Below are positions 35,792-43,546 of a stretch of DNA of 64,000 nt, piece after piece (positions within the stretch are counted from its first letter, which is position 1; each line of letters opens with the position of its first letter). The stretch is from Leptospira wolbachii serovar Codice str. CDC. Lineage in GTDB: Bacteria > Spirochaetota > Leptospiria > Leptospirales > Leptospiraceae. The DNA lies in assembly GCF_000332515.2 (NCBI RefSeq), contig NZ_AOGZ02000014.1, forward strand, positions 687,001-751,000, in the 5' to 3' direction. The position numbers and the translations under genes were made by a program. The notes beneath the pieces were generated by a model that saw nothing but the letters and a program-made list of their open reading frames with translations, was not told the DNA's origin and made no database searches.

Positions 35792-37540
35792 ATGGCAGAC
35801 ACTCTCATCAAACAGGCGAGAATTTTTGACGGTAGCACAAATCCATCTTTTGTCGGTGATGTGAGAATTAGGGATGGGGTGGTTCAATCCATCTCTAAAT
35901 CAGAACTTAGCCCTAACTCTGGGGAAACGGTGGTCGATGCTAAAGGCCTTTGGCTAACCCCTGGGTTTATAGACTTTCATACTCATTACGATGCTGAGAT
36001 CGAAATGGCACCAGATCTATCAGAGTCGGTTCGCCACGGGATTACAACCATCTCCCTAGGAAGTTGCTCTTTAAGTTTAGCCATCGGTGACCCAACTGAT
36101 TTGGCTGATATGTTTAGTCGTGTGGAAGCCATTCCAAGAAAGAATGTTTTATCCATCCTTGAGAGTAAAAAAAATTGGAACTCTGCCTCTGAATATAAAA
36201 AACATTTAAACAATATGCCACTCGGACCCAACGTAACTTCGTTTGCAGGTCACTCTGCCATTCGTGCTCACGTGATGGGCCTCGAACGATCTCTTACCAA
36301 AGGAGAAGTTCCCACAAAACAAGAGTTAGAAAAAATGAACAAACACCTGGAAGAAGCATTGGACGCAGGTTTTATGGGTCTTTCTATCAATACTCTTGTT
36401 TGGGATAAAATGGATGGATCTAGATTTAGATCACGCCCTCTTCCCTCTACTTTTGCAAATTGGAGTGAATACCAATACCTCAACAAAACATTGAGAAAAA
36501 GAGGAAAGGTCTTCCAAGGTGTTCCCAATGTTTCGACAAAAATTAATGTTCTTATGTTCTTAAAGGAAGCCTTTGGTCTCTTTCGTAAACCTCTAAAAAC
36601 CACAATCATTTCGTTAATGGATGTTAAATTTGATCCAGGTTTGTATAAATTACTCGGGGTCATTGGTCGCATCACAAACACAATCTTTAAGTCGGACTTT
36701 AAGTTCCAAGCACTTCCTGAACCTTTTGATTTGTATGCCGATGGAATGGATGTAGTTGTCTTTGAAGAATTTGCAGCTGGAGCTAAGGCAAATCATATTG
36801 AAGATGAGTTGGAAAGAAAACAATTAATGAAGGATCCAACTTACCGTTCCTGGTTCAAACGCCAATGGACTAATTGGTTTTTGCCTCGTGTTTTCCATAG
36901 AAACTTTCGCGAAACAAAGATTGTGGACGCTCCCGACAAATCTTTAATTGGAAAATCCATCGATGATGTTGCCAAAGAAAGAGGAGTTCATTCCGTCACT
37001 GCTTTCTTAGATTTAGTTGCCGAACACGGAAACAAAGTTCGCTGGTATACAGTAATGGCAAACCATAGAAAGGAACCTCTACAAAAAATCGTTTCCTATC
37101 CAGACATCCTTATCGGATTCTCTGATGCCGGTGCTCACTTACGTGGAATGGCTCATTACAACTTTCCTCTTCGTATGTTAAAATTAGTAAGAGATGCTGA
37201 GTTGGAACAAAAACCATTTATGACTTTAGAAAGGGCAGTCAATCGTCTAACAGGAGAAATTGGAGATTGGTTTGGTATCGATGCAGGTTATATCAAAGAA
37301 GGAAAAAGAGCCGATTTAGTTTTGATTGATCCAACCAAACTCGACGACTCACTCGCAAAAGACATAGAAGCTCCCATGCCTTTTATGGAAGACTTCAAAC
37401 GTTGGGTCAGACGTAACGATGACACAATCAAAAAAGTCTACATCAACGGCAAACTTGCCATTGATCAGGGAAAACCAGTCAATTCCTTAGGAAAAGAAAA
37501 AGGTTATGGTAGCTTTTTAGAATCGAGAATCGGCACTTAA
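35792..37540 (+). CDS. D-aminoacylase-like amidohydrolase
   Basis: A 582-residue metal-dependent hydrolase of the N-acyl-D-amino-acid deacylase group. The N-terminal beta-sandwich strand (IKQARIFDGSTNPSFVGDVRI) leads to GFIDFHTHYDAE near residue 65, the first metal site. FAGHSAIR, GFMGLSINTL and the late FSDAGAHLRGM supply further active-site positions, and GYIKEGKRADLVLIDP is the C-terminal strand motif. Natural substrates in this family include N-acyl-D-amino acids and hydantoin-like compounds; the true one is unknown. ATG 35792 is chosen because CTGGAGGT lies just upstream. It is probably driven by its own promoter at 35737-35765. Confidence 0.85.
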   Translation: MADTLIKQARIFDGSTNPSFVGDVRIRDGVVQSISKSELSPNSGETVVDAKGLWLTPGFIDFHTHYDAEIEMAPDLSESVRHGITTISLGSCSLSLAIGDPTDLADMFSRVEAIPRKNVLSILESKKNWNSASEYKKHLNNMPLGPNVTSFAGHSAIRAHVMGLERSLTKGEVPTKQELEKMNKHLEEALDAGFMGLSINTLVWDKMDGSRFRSRPLPSTFANWSEYQYLNKTLRKRGKVFQGVPNVSTKINVLMFLKEAFGLFRKPLKTTIISLMDVKFDPGLYKLLGVIGRITNTIFKSDFKFQALPEPFDLYADGMDVVVFEEFAAGAKANHIEDELERKQLMKDPTYRSWFKRQWTNWFLPRVFHRNFRETKIVDAPDKSLIGKSIDDVAKERGVHSVTAFLDLVAEHGNKVRWYTVMANHRKEPLQKIVSYPDILIGFSDAGAHLRGMAHYNFPLRMLKLVRDAELEQKPFMTLERAVNRLTGEIGDWFGIDAGYIKEGKRADLVLIDPTKLDDSLAKDIEAPMPFMEDFKRWVRRNDDTIKKVYINGKLAIDQGKPVNSLGKEKGYGSFLESRIGT

Positions 37541-37552
37541 AAAAGATTTGCG

Positions 37553-37587
37553 GTTGGATACTGAGTGAGCTAATCTCAGTATCCAAC
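37553..37587 (+). promoter_or_regulatory. 13-bp hairpin ending at the start codon of the DUF4349 gene
   Basis: GTTGGATACTGAG (37553-37565) is perfectly complementary to CTCAGTATCCAAC (37575-37587), with a nine-base loop, and the downstream arm abuts ATG 37588. No Shine-Dalgarno sequence is left outside the stem. It may terminate the amidohydrolase transcript, although no T-run follows, or limit ribosome access to the lipoprotein start. Confidence 0.55.
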
Positions 37588-38385
37588 ATGAAAATTGCAA
37601 AAGAAATACTCAGTCCCCTACTACTTCTTAGCCTTTCTCTATTTTTAATCCAATGTTCCTCTTCCAAAACAATGGAAAGGGAAAGGCCCATGAGTCGGTA
37701 TTCTGGGGGGGCAGAAGATTATACACCTTCCGTTTCTGCGCCATCACCTAAAACAGAAAATACACCCAGTGAATTAAAAATCCAAAAAAGAATGATGGTG
37801 TATTCCGTGAACGTCAATTTACAATCAAAAGAAATTGAATCCAAAGTCACAGAAATCATTAAACTTGCTGAGACTTATGGAGGTTATGCGCTGCAGTATA
37901 GTTCCAACGGAGTAGTTCAACTAAAGATTCCTGCGGAGAAATTAAAGCAGTTTTTATTCACCCTAAAAAACCAATCGCAAAACTATTCTGAAGATGTCTC
38001 TGCAAAAGATGTAACAGAAGATTATACCGATACAGAAATTCGGATGGAGAATGCACTGAAAATGCGTGTTCGACTTTTAGATATTTTAAAAACGGCAAAA
38101 ACTGTGGAAGAAATCTTAAAAGTAGAAGCAGAACTAAATAAAGTTTCAGAATCCATCGAAAGATGGGAAGGAAGATTAAAATACTTATCGAGCGCCGTGC
38201 AACTATCTTCTGTCCAAGTGCAGGTTCTTCAAAAATGGGAACCGGTAGTCCAAAAAGAATACAAACCAGGACCTTTAGGTTATCCTTTTTACTACCTCTA
38301 TCTCGGACTTGGAAAAGTAAAAGATGGTCTTATATGGATGTTTGTCCAAGAAATTCCTAAAGAAAAAACAGAAATCCCTGATTGA
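37588..38385 (+). CDS. DUF4349-family lipoprotein
   Basis: A 265-residue lipoprotein. The signal peptide MKIAKEILSPLLLLSLSLFLIQCSSSK ends in a lipobox with Cys at residue 23, and a Ser/Pro-rich linker follows. From about residue 68 the DUF4349 pattern appears: MMVYSVNVNLQ, ETYGGYALQYSSNGVVQLKIPAEK, VSAKDVTEDYTDTEIRMENAL and a coiled-coil hairpin with VEEILKVEAELNKVSESIERWEGRL. Near the C-terminus GYPFYYLYLGLGKVKDGLIWMF is hydrophobic and may touch the membrane. The function of DUF4349 is unknown. Confidence 0.85.
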   Translation: MKIAKEILSPLLLLSLSLFLIQCSSSKTMERERPMSRYSGGAEDYTPSVSAPSPKTENTPSELKIQKRMMVYSVNVNLQSKEIESKVTEIIKLAETYGGYALQYSSNGVVQLKIPAEKLKQFLFTLKNQSQNYSEDVSAKDVTEDYTDTEIRMENALKMRVRLLDILKTAKTVEEILKVEAELNKVSESIERWEGRLKYLSSAVQLSSVQVQVLQKWEPVVQKEYKPGPLGYPFYYLYLGLGKVKDGLIWMFVQEIPKEKTEIPD

Positions 38386-38419
38386 GTAAAATTCAAATTT
38401 TTCCGCTAAACTGAAAAGG

Positions 38420-38452
38420 GCGCTTAATAAAGATTATCCTTTTATTAAGCGC
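38420..38452. terminator. Bidirectional hairpin between DUF4349 and tetR genes
   Basis: GCGCTTAATAAA (38420-38431) pairs perfectly with TTTATTAAGCGC (38441-38452), with a nine-base loop. It lies 35 bases after the DUF4349 stop and overlaps the last codons of the convergent TetR gene. The tails are only partly T-rich, so it is a likely but not textbook terminator for both genes. Confidence 0.5.
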
Positions 38453-39000
38453 TCAGCAGATGCGATCATCTGCGATTTCATTCGTTCAATCACCTTTCGA
38501 TCTTTGGTTAGGGCATACAACCGGAGGCCACCAAGATAACTCATATACAACTCATAACTTAAAGATTTAACAAGTTCTTGGCGCAAATTTGGCGCAAATT
38601 TCAAAATGCAGGTTTCTACCGTATCCAATACATGGTGGACGGCTTTGTTTCTGTAGGAATCAAATTGACTCAAGTGCGAAATCTCACCTGAAAAAAGAGC
38701 TATCGGGCAATCTTTCCTGGAAGTGTTCCTCTGGTTTCTGACAATAAAATTGACCCATTTCTCGATGAAGTCAGACATTCCATTTGCTTTTGCCAATACC
38801 TTTAACATAACAACTCTTTGTTGTTCAGAAAGATAGTTTAGATATTCAAATCCAATATCATCTTTTGATTTAAAATGATCATACAGAGTTTTTTTATAAG
38901 CTCCGGCCTTATCTAAGATCTCTGCAATTCCTGTTGCTTGGAAACCTTTTTCACGAAACAACGCAAAGGAACTTTCTAAAATTTTTTGTTTGGGTTTCAA
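38434..39000 (-). CDS. TetR-family transcriptional regulator
   Basis: A 188-residue regulator. The N-terminal helix-turn-helix matches TetR: ILESSFALFREKGFQATGIAEILDKAGAYKKTLYDHFKSK, residues about 7-46. The C-terminal region has the helical ligand/dimer domain, with a TetR_C_6-like form (DCPIALFSGEIS). Translation starts at TTG 39000, supported by GGAGG nine bases upstream. The ligand is unknown. Candidate targets are the broken PhoD-like gene upstream on the same strand, or the palindromic promoter at 35736-35755; neither link is shown by sequence alone. Confidence 0.87.
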   Translation of the reverse strand: MKPKQKILESSFALFREKGFQATGIAEILDKAGAYKKTLYDHFKSKDDIGFEYLNYLSEQQRVVMLKVLAKANGMSDFIEKWVNFIVRNQRNTSRKDCPIALFSGEISHLSQFDSYRNKAVHHVLDTVETCILKFAPNLRQELVKSLSYELYMSYLGGLRLYALTKDRKVIERMKSQMIASAERLIKG

Positions 39001-39035
39001 AATGAATATCCTCCTATTGTTTCTTGAAATTATTT

Positions 39036-40094
39036 TTAATTAGAATCATTGTTACTGTACCGCAGGACCGCATTTCCAATTTTGTCTTTGATCTCAGACC
39101 GCCAAACCAATTTTCCTTCTTTTACCTGAATCCGAAGAGATCCATAGTTTTCCTCTCGAAATGCAGACCCAAGTTTGTATTCTGAATCATATTCCAATGG
39201 CAAAAATGGCAAAGGCAAATTGAGAGAACTCGAAGTAACTTCAATTAACTTTCGACTTTCCGATAATGGATATTCGTATATTTCTGCAATATGTCTGTCC
39301 CCCGAAAGAATGACTAAGTCGGAAGTTTTCGCAGAACTTAAAAGTCGGAAAAGACGATCTCTTTCTTTGGGGAAGTTTCCCCATTTCTCAAACGGTTGTT
39401 CTATGGGAATGACTTGGATTCCAGAAACAAAAACGAGTAAGTCAGAGGGTTTGTCCAATTCTTCTGCCAACCACTTCCACTGTTCTTCACCAAGAATTGT
39501 GGCCTCCTCTGCTTCATTCGGACGGTATTGGCTTTTCCCTGTAAAATAAGACCAAAACTTCCTTTTTAGAGGAGAGCGAAAAAACCTAGTGTCCGGAATC
39601 ACAATATGAATTTTTTTCTCTTTCAACTTAAGCCAATAGGAATGAAAAATCCCCTTTCCCTCTTTGGTTCCAAAACTTTGCCCTTGGGGCATTAAAGATC
39701 CCACTTGAGAAATAAAAATTTCGCGGCTCTTTTCTTTATCTAAATATTCGCCACCACTATCATTGATTCCGTAATCATGATCATCCCAGGTCGCAAGGAT
39801 TTGTGACTGAGAACGAATGGCCTTCCACTCGGGCCGAGCGAATTGTTTTTGGTAAGCGGGAATCTTTTCTGTAGCAACCAAACTATCTGCGTATATATTA
39901 TCACCTAACAAAAGGATGAGGTCGAAAGGTTCCTTTTCCCACTGAGTTAAAACAGGACTTTCTTTGTCTTAGTGAAGACAAGATCCAAAACCGATATGTA
40001 AACTTTCTGTATCCTTTCCCTCAATCGGGAATTGAAACAAAACCACAAACAGGAGTGATAAAAAAAAGGAAAAAAACGGAGAATATAGTTTCAT
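39036..40094 (-). pseudogene. PhoD-like phosphodiesterase/phosphatase interrupted by one stop codon
   Basis: From ATG 40094 the frame encodes a signal peptide (MKLYSPFFSFFLSLLFVVLF), then HIGFGSCLH and a TAA at 39969-39971 (codon 42). It then continues in the same frame without interruption as DKESPVLTQWEKEPFDLILL, LGDNIYAD and ATWDDHDYGINDSG, ending after ILSGDRHIAEIYEY and the conserved C-terminal strands. GSC, GDN, WDDHD and SGDRH are the metallophosphoesterase motifs of PhoD proteins. A CAA to TAA change at codon 42 would explain everything. A shortened product from TTG 39911 would lack the signal peptide and the first metal motif, so it is probably inactive. Confidence 0.8.
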
Positions 40095-40166
40095 AGAGGA
40101 TTCACTAAAAATTTCAGAAAATGCTTCTAAATTTTGTGGATTTTTTTTCTTTTCGTCAATCGGAAA

Positions 40167-40700
40167 TCACTTAGCTGCTCTCATATTGAACCTATATGGT
40201 GACATCGGATTCGAATACCGACTGTTATTTCGAATTACTTCTTTACTATAGATATTACGATAGGTATAGGTACGCAGATGCCAAGGTTGGTCCCAGCGCT
40301 GATAGGAACTGCTATAAAGTATTACATCTTGGTAATAACTTTCGTTCACATGCAATGAATATGCATAACCAACAATCTGCCAATTCACAGGGAAAAAATC
40401 TCCCGCCACTTCCACTTCTGTTTCCCGATACATATCCCGACCGGATCGCCTATCCCCGATGGCACAAGGTTCCATCCGACTGGGAACCGGCCCTTCCATA
40501 AGAACCAGGCACTCTGAATTGTATCCATGTTTTTCAGCATAGGTCAATTGTTGGTGAGGCCGATATTGATATGTTTGATAAAATCCCTTCAAATACGTTT
40601 TTTTATCTACAGCCGTACATTGGGGGAATAACAATAATCCAAACAAAATAATTAGGATTAACAACCGCGATAGAATGATTTTATGAACATAAAGAATCAT
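40167..40700 (-). CDS. Lipoprotein of unknown function
   Basis: A 177-residue protein with the signal peptide MILYVHKIILSRLLILIILFGLLLFPQC, whose final Cys fits a relaxed spirochaetal lipobox. The mature part is Tyr- and Arg-rich (YQTYQYRPHQQLTYAEK, SYQRWDQPWHLRTYTYRNIY) with no known domain. An in-frame ATG at 40712 would add four residues. It ends 72 bases before the start of the PhoD-like pseudogene on the same strand. Function unknown. Confidence 0.7.
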   Translation of the reverse strand: MILYVHKIILSRLLILIILFGLLLFPQCTAVDKKTYLKGFYQTYQYRPHQQLTYAEKHGYNSECLVLMEGPVPSRMEPCAIGDRRSGRDMYRETEVEVAGDFFPVNWQIVGYAYSLHVNESYYQDVILYSSSYQRWDQPWHLRTYTYRNIYSKEVIRNNSRYSNPMSPYRFNMRAAK

Positions 40701-40893
40701 ATACGGTCTCACCGCGAATACTGAATCGAAGGGATTTTTCCCGGAAGACTTTGTTGCATGGATTGGCGTAGAATATTTTCCTTTAAGGAACGCAGAAGTA
40801 ACAAAATCCCAACTAGATGTTTCATACGAACATCCTAGTGCTAAACTAACAGAAATGCTATGGGAGGTTCCCGCAATTGCGGAAACTACCTAG
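40693..40893 (+). pseudogene. Possible 3' remnant of an unidentified gene
   Basis: Between a TAA at 40690 and the TAG at 40891-40893 one plus-strand frame reads 66 codons without any ATG, GTG or TTG start. Its content is protein-like: GFFPEDFVAWIGVEYFPL, then VTKSQLDVSYEHPSAKLTEM and LWEVPAIAETT. The neighbouring lipoprotein gene starts at its upstream edge, so the 5' part would have been lost. I do not recognise the parent family. Confidence 0.3.
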
Positions 40894-40950
40894 AACCAAA
40901 GGAAACTTTCGTGAAAAATCTTACGAAAGAATCCTTTTTATACAACTAAC

Positions 40951-41481
40951 TTAAATTTTTCGAAGATTGATGCGGTAGGGAGTGATATTTGAAGTTACAG
41001 CTCTTCCTTGGCACTGGTAATCGGAAGGATTCACAAGTCCTGTCGATTGCAAAGAATAAGACTTCCCCACTTCCAAAACAACTTGTTTAGCACCCGTTGC
41101 CGATGAAACAAAGAGTTCGGTATTTCCCTCTTTTAACGACACAAGAAAATCAAATCGACTCGAATTACAACTGGAAGATGTAAGGGTTTGTTTTCCTGAA
41201 GATCCGGTCACTTCATAGGTCCCACTGGTTTGGACCGTGATCGACCCACTAACAGACTGGATACTACAGATAGAAATGGAGCCATTGACATTAAATGGTG
41301 AATTTGCATTTTCATTGGTCAGGTATTGGCAGGAAGGAGTGACTAAAATGGAAAGCACAACCGCATCGGCCAAGGGATCTCCCGTGAGTTTTGTGCCAGG
41401 GATAAGGCCATCCTCTTTCTGATTCGAACAACTCCAAAAAAGGAGGGACAGGATAGGGAAACACACCAAATATTTTAACAT
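40951..41481 (-). CDS. Small lipoprotein with beta-rich mature part
   Basis: A 176-residue protein. The signal peptide MLKYLVCFPILSLLFWSC has a lipobox cysteine at residue 18. The mature portion is Ser/Thr-rich with alternating hydrophobic residues (SISICSIQSVSGSITVQTSG, TYEVTGSSGKQTLTSSSCNS), suggesting a beta-sandwich, and has four further cysteines that could form disulphides. TAAGTAGG seven bases before ATG 41481 is a fair ribosome binding site. No domain is recognised. Confidence 0.75.
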   Translation of the reverse strand: MLKYLVCFPILSLLFWSCSNQKEDGLIPGTKLTGDPLADAVVLSILVTPSCQYLTNENANSPFNVNGSISICSIQSVSGSITVQTSGTYEVTGSSGKQTLTSSSCNSSRFDFLVSLKEGNTELFVSSATGAKQVVLEVGKSYSLQSTGLVNPSDYQCQGRAVTSNITPYRINLRKI

Positions 41482-41513
41482 ACAAAAACCTACTTATTGT
41501 TTTCTAAGTGGGT

Positions 41514-41732
41514 TCAAATTCTGATTGTTTGGTTCTCATTTTTAAGAAAAGGGGCGCCTCGAATCTGTTTGGTGTATAAGGATTTTTTTTCCAAACGACC
41601 GCGCTTTTCGCTCCAATCTTTCCCATCCGTATACCAACAAAGATTTCCTCCTGATTCGGAAAGGATTTCCGCTGCAATCGCTGGCGCAATGAATTCCTTT
41701 TTACATTTAAATTCTGACTGCTCAATTCCATC
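41514..41732 (-). CDS. Possible small protein without a standard start
   Basis: A minus-strand frame of about 72 codons reads EQSEFKCKKEFIAPAIAAEI, then LSESGGNLCWYTDGKDWSEK and ends TIRI. Its composition, rich in Trp, Tyr, Cys and Gly, looks more like protein than the overlapping frame that has an ATG at about 41740. No ATG, GTG or TTG precedes it in frame after the TGA at 41733-41735; only ATT 41726 could serve. It may be a 5'-disrupted remnant of a secreted protein. Low confidence. Confidence 0.3.
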   Translation of the reverse strand, partial: DGIEQSEFKCKKEFIAPAIAAEILSESGGNLCWYTDGKDWSEKRGRLEKKSLYTKQIRGAPFLKNENQTIRI

Positions 41733-41808
41733 TCAAACAATAAACATAATATATTTCAGTTTGCAAAAGTTTTGTTTAAAACGGAAGTAGGAAGAAAGAG
41801 GCTATCGT

Positions 41809-41970
41809 ATGAAATTAAATAAAGAATGGCATAAAGAACATAAAATGCCCAAAAATGCTTCCTTTGAAGAACGTGTCCATTGGCATCTCGAACACCAAAA
41901 ACATTGTAAGTGTGCCCCCATTCCTAAAAAGCTCGCAGAACAAATGAAGGAAAAGGGAATCAAAACATAG
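41809..41970 (+). CDS. Small His/Cys-rich protein, WHKEH...HCKCxPIP type
   Basis: A 53-residue protein with a striking arrangement: EWHKEHKMPKNA near residues 6-17, then ERVHWHLEHQKHCKCAPIPK near residues 22-41. Six histidines and two cysteines could bind a metal such as zinc. I recall similar short Leptospira proteins annotated only as hypothetical, but cannot verify this. GGAAGAAAGAGG at 41790-41801, eight bases before ATG 41809, is a good ribosome binding site, and the short frame ends cleanly. It stands alone between two minus-strand genes and should have its own promoter. Confidence 0.75.
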   Translation: MKLNKEWHKEHKMPKNASFEERVHWHLEHQKHCKCAPIPKKLAEQMKEKGIKT

Positions 41971-42203
41971 GGCACTTTTCTAATTCCAATTATACTCATG
42001 AATCTTTGGTATCAAGGATTTAGAGAATTCAATAAGTCCTTGCTCTCTTTAGCTAACACTCATAATATCAGTGGAATCGGAAATTTTGAGGAAAAAAAAT
42101 TACCATGCCCGCAAAAAATTTACAAACATCGACTAAGATTCGCTTACTTTCTCCTCCTCATTTTTAGTTTCCTCTTTTTTTGTAAACTTCCCGAACTAAA
42201 CAA

Positions 42204-43361
42204 TCATTCCGACTGGATAAACTTTTTCCACCATCTTTCCATTAGGTTGGGTTCTCGAATTTTGACAATTTGTCCAAATTTAGGAGTGAGTAAATCGATT
42301 TTATAGATCTCAGCCTGTTTTTCTAGAGATTCAGCTGGTTCATACCAACTATGCAGTGATAGGTTAAACATTCCCCAGTGTACGGGCACTAGCCTTTTCC
42401 CTTTTAAATCAAGATGAGCCTTTGCTGTTTGTTCTGGTAAAACATGCACCGCTTCCCACATCGGGTTGTACTGACCATTTTCAATGAATGTTAAATCAAA
42501 AGGTCCAAACTTATCACCTATGTTTTTAAAGTGAACATCATAACCAGAGTCCCCGCTAAAATAAAATCGTTCTTTTTGTCCGATTACAGTCCAAGAAGAC
42601 CACAATGTTTTATTACCATTCATACCCCGCCTTCCTGAAAAATGTTGGGCCGGAGTACAAACAATTTTTATTTTACCGACCTCAATGGGTTCCCACCAGT
42701 CAAGCTCTGTTAGACGATCCTCTGGAACACCCCATTCTTTTAAATGAGATATAACTCCCAAAGGAGTAATAAATTTTGTATTTGTGTTTTTAAAAAACTC
42801 AATGGTTGGCATATCGAGATGATCATAATGGTCATGAGATATAATGATATAATCAATGGGAGGTAATTCTTCCAATTTGACAACGGCATCTTGAAACCGT
42901 TTCACCATAAAACTAAAAGGCGCGGCCGATTCTGAAAATACAGGATCAAAAAATAATATTTTTCCTTCGATATTCACAAGAAAGGTAGAATGACCAAACC
43001 ATATAAATTTGATGCTTTCATCTGGTTTTAAAAACTCAGCAAAATCCGGTTTTTCTTCAGGAAGTTTCACATCTGGTTTTTGGTTTTTATCACCACCAAA
43101 AAAGAATTTAAAAGCTAGAGAAAAGAAGTTTTGGCCTTCTCGCATTTTTTCCAGAACGTCAGGTCTGCGATTTACAAACTGTTCCCGAGTTTTGTCAAAG
43201 TGCGTTGAGGATTTGATTTTCTCAAGGTGGGCTCCATGAGGATCTTTTCCGAAAGCTTTGCAATGGAATTGTACAAATGAAAATAAGATCAGTAAAGAAA
43301 GGGCTAAATTTTTCAATAGATTCCTGCCGAAAGGTTGTCTTTTTAGACTGGCCAGCACCAC
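42204..43361 (-). CDS. Metallo-beta-lactamase-fold lipoprotein, NAPE-PLD/UlaG-like
   Basis: A 385-residue exported hydrolase. The N-terminus (KNLALSLLILFSFVQFHC) is a lipoprotein signal. The catalytic domain shows WFGHSTFLVNIEGK, then the metal motif SHDHYDHLD near residue 178, TPAQHFSGR, FSGDSGYD and VPVHWGMFNL. This is the pattern of the N-acyl-phosphatidylethanolamine phospholipase D-like and UlaG-like branch, so a phospholipid or lactone substrate at the cell envelope is plausible. GTG 43361 is the likely start. It lies 186 bases from the divergent outer-membrane-type protein gene. Confidence 0.85.
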   Translation of the reverse strand: MVLASLKRQPFGRNLLKNLALSLLILFSFVQFHCKAFGKDPHGAHLEKIKSSTHFDKTREQFVNRRPDVLEKMREGQNFFSLAFKFFFGGDKNQKPDVKLPEEKPDFAEFLKPDESIKFIWFGHSTFLVNIEGKILFFDPVFSESAAPFSFMVKRFQDAVVKLEELPPIDYIIISHDHYDHLDMPTIEFFKNTNTKFITPLGVISHLKEWGVPEDRLTELDWWEPIEVGKIKIVCTPAQHFSGRRGMNGNKTLWSSWTVIGQKERFYFSGDSGYDVHFKNIGDKFGPFDLTFIENGQYNPMWEAVHVLPEQTAKAHLDLKGKRLVPVHWGMFNLSLHSWYEPAESLEKQAEIYKIDLLTPKFGQIVKIREPNLMERWWKKFIQSE

Positions 43362-43546
43362 AAAATCTCTGAATTGTTTCGTAATTTATTCGATTCCAGC
43401 TTATTGGAAATTCTTTTTCGGGCATTTTTCACTTTTCCAAGGTAACCGATTTTCCCTCTGTTTTTTGTGCCAGAAACCAGTTTTCGTCATTCTGTTGAAA
43501 CTTTCAAATAGTTGCATTTTTAAGTAACCTTAGCAACTGTTTGTTT

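Noticed and set aside
40871..40882. Palindrome CCGCAATTGCGG
   Set aside because: Short, isolated, inside the remnant frame and not positioned near a promoter or gene start.
41998..42306. 102-codon plus-strand frame
   Set aside because: Its second half overlaps the end of the metallo-beta-lactamase-fold gene antisense; no ribosome binding site and no protein-like pattern.
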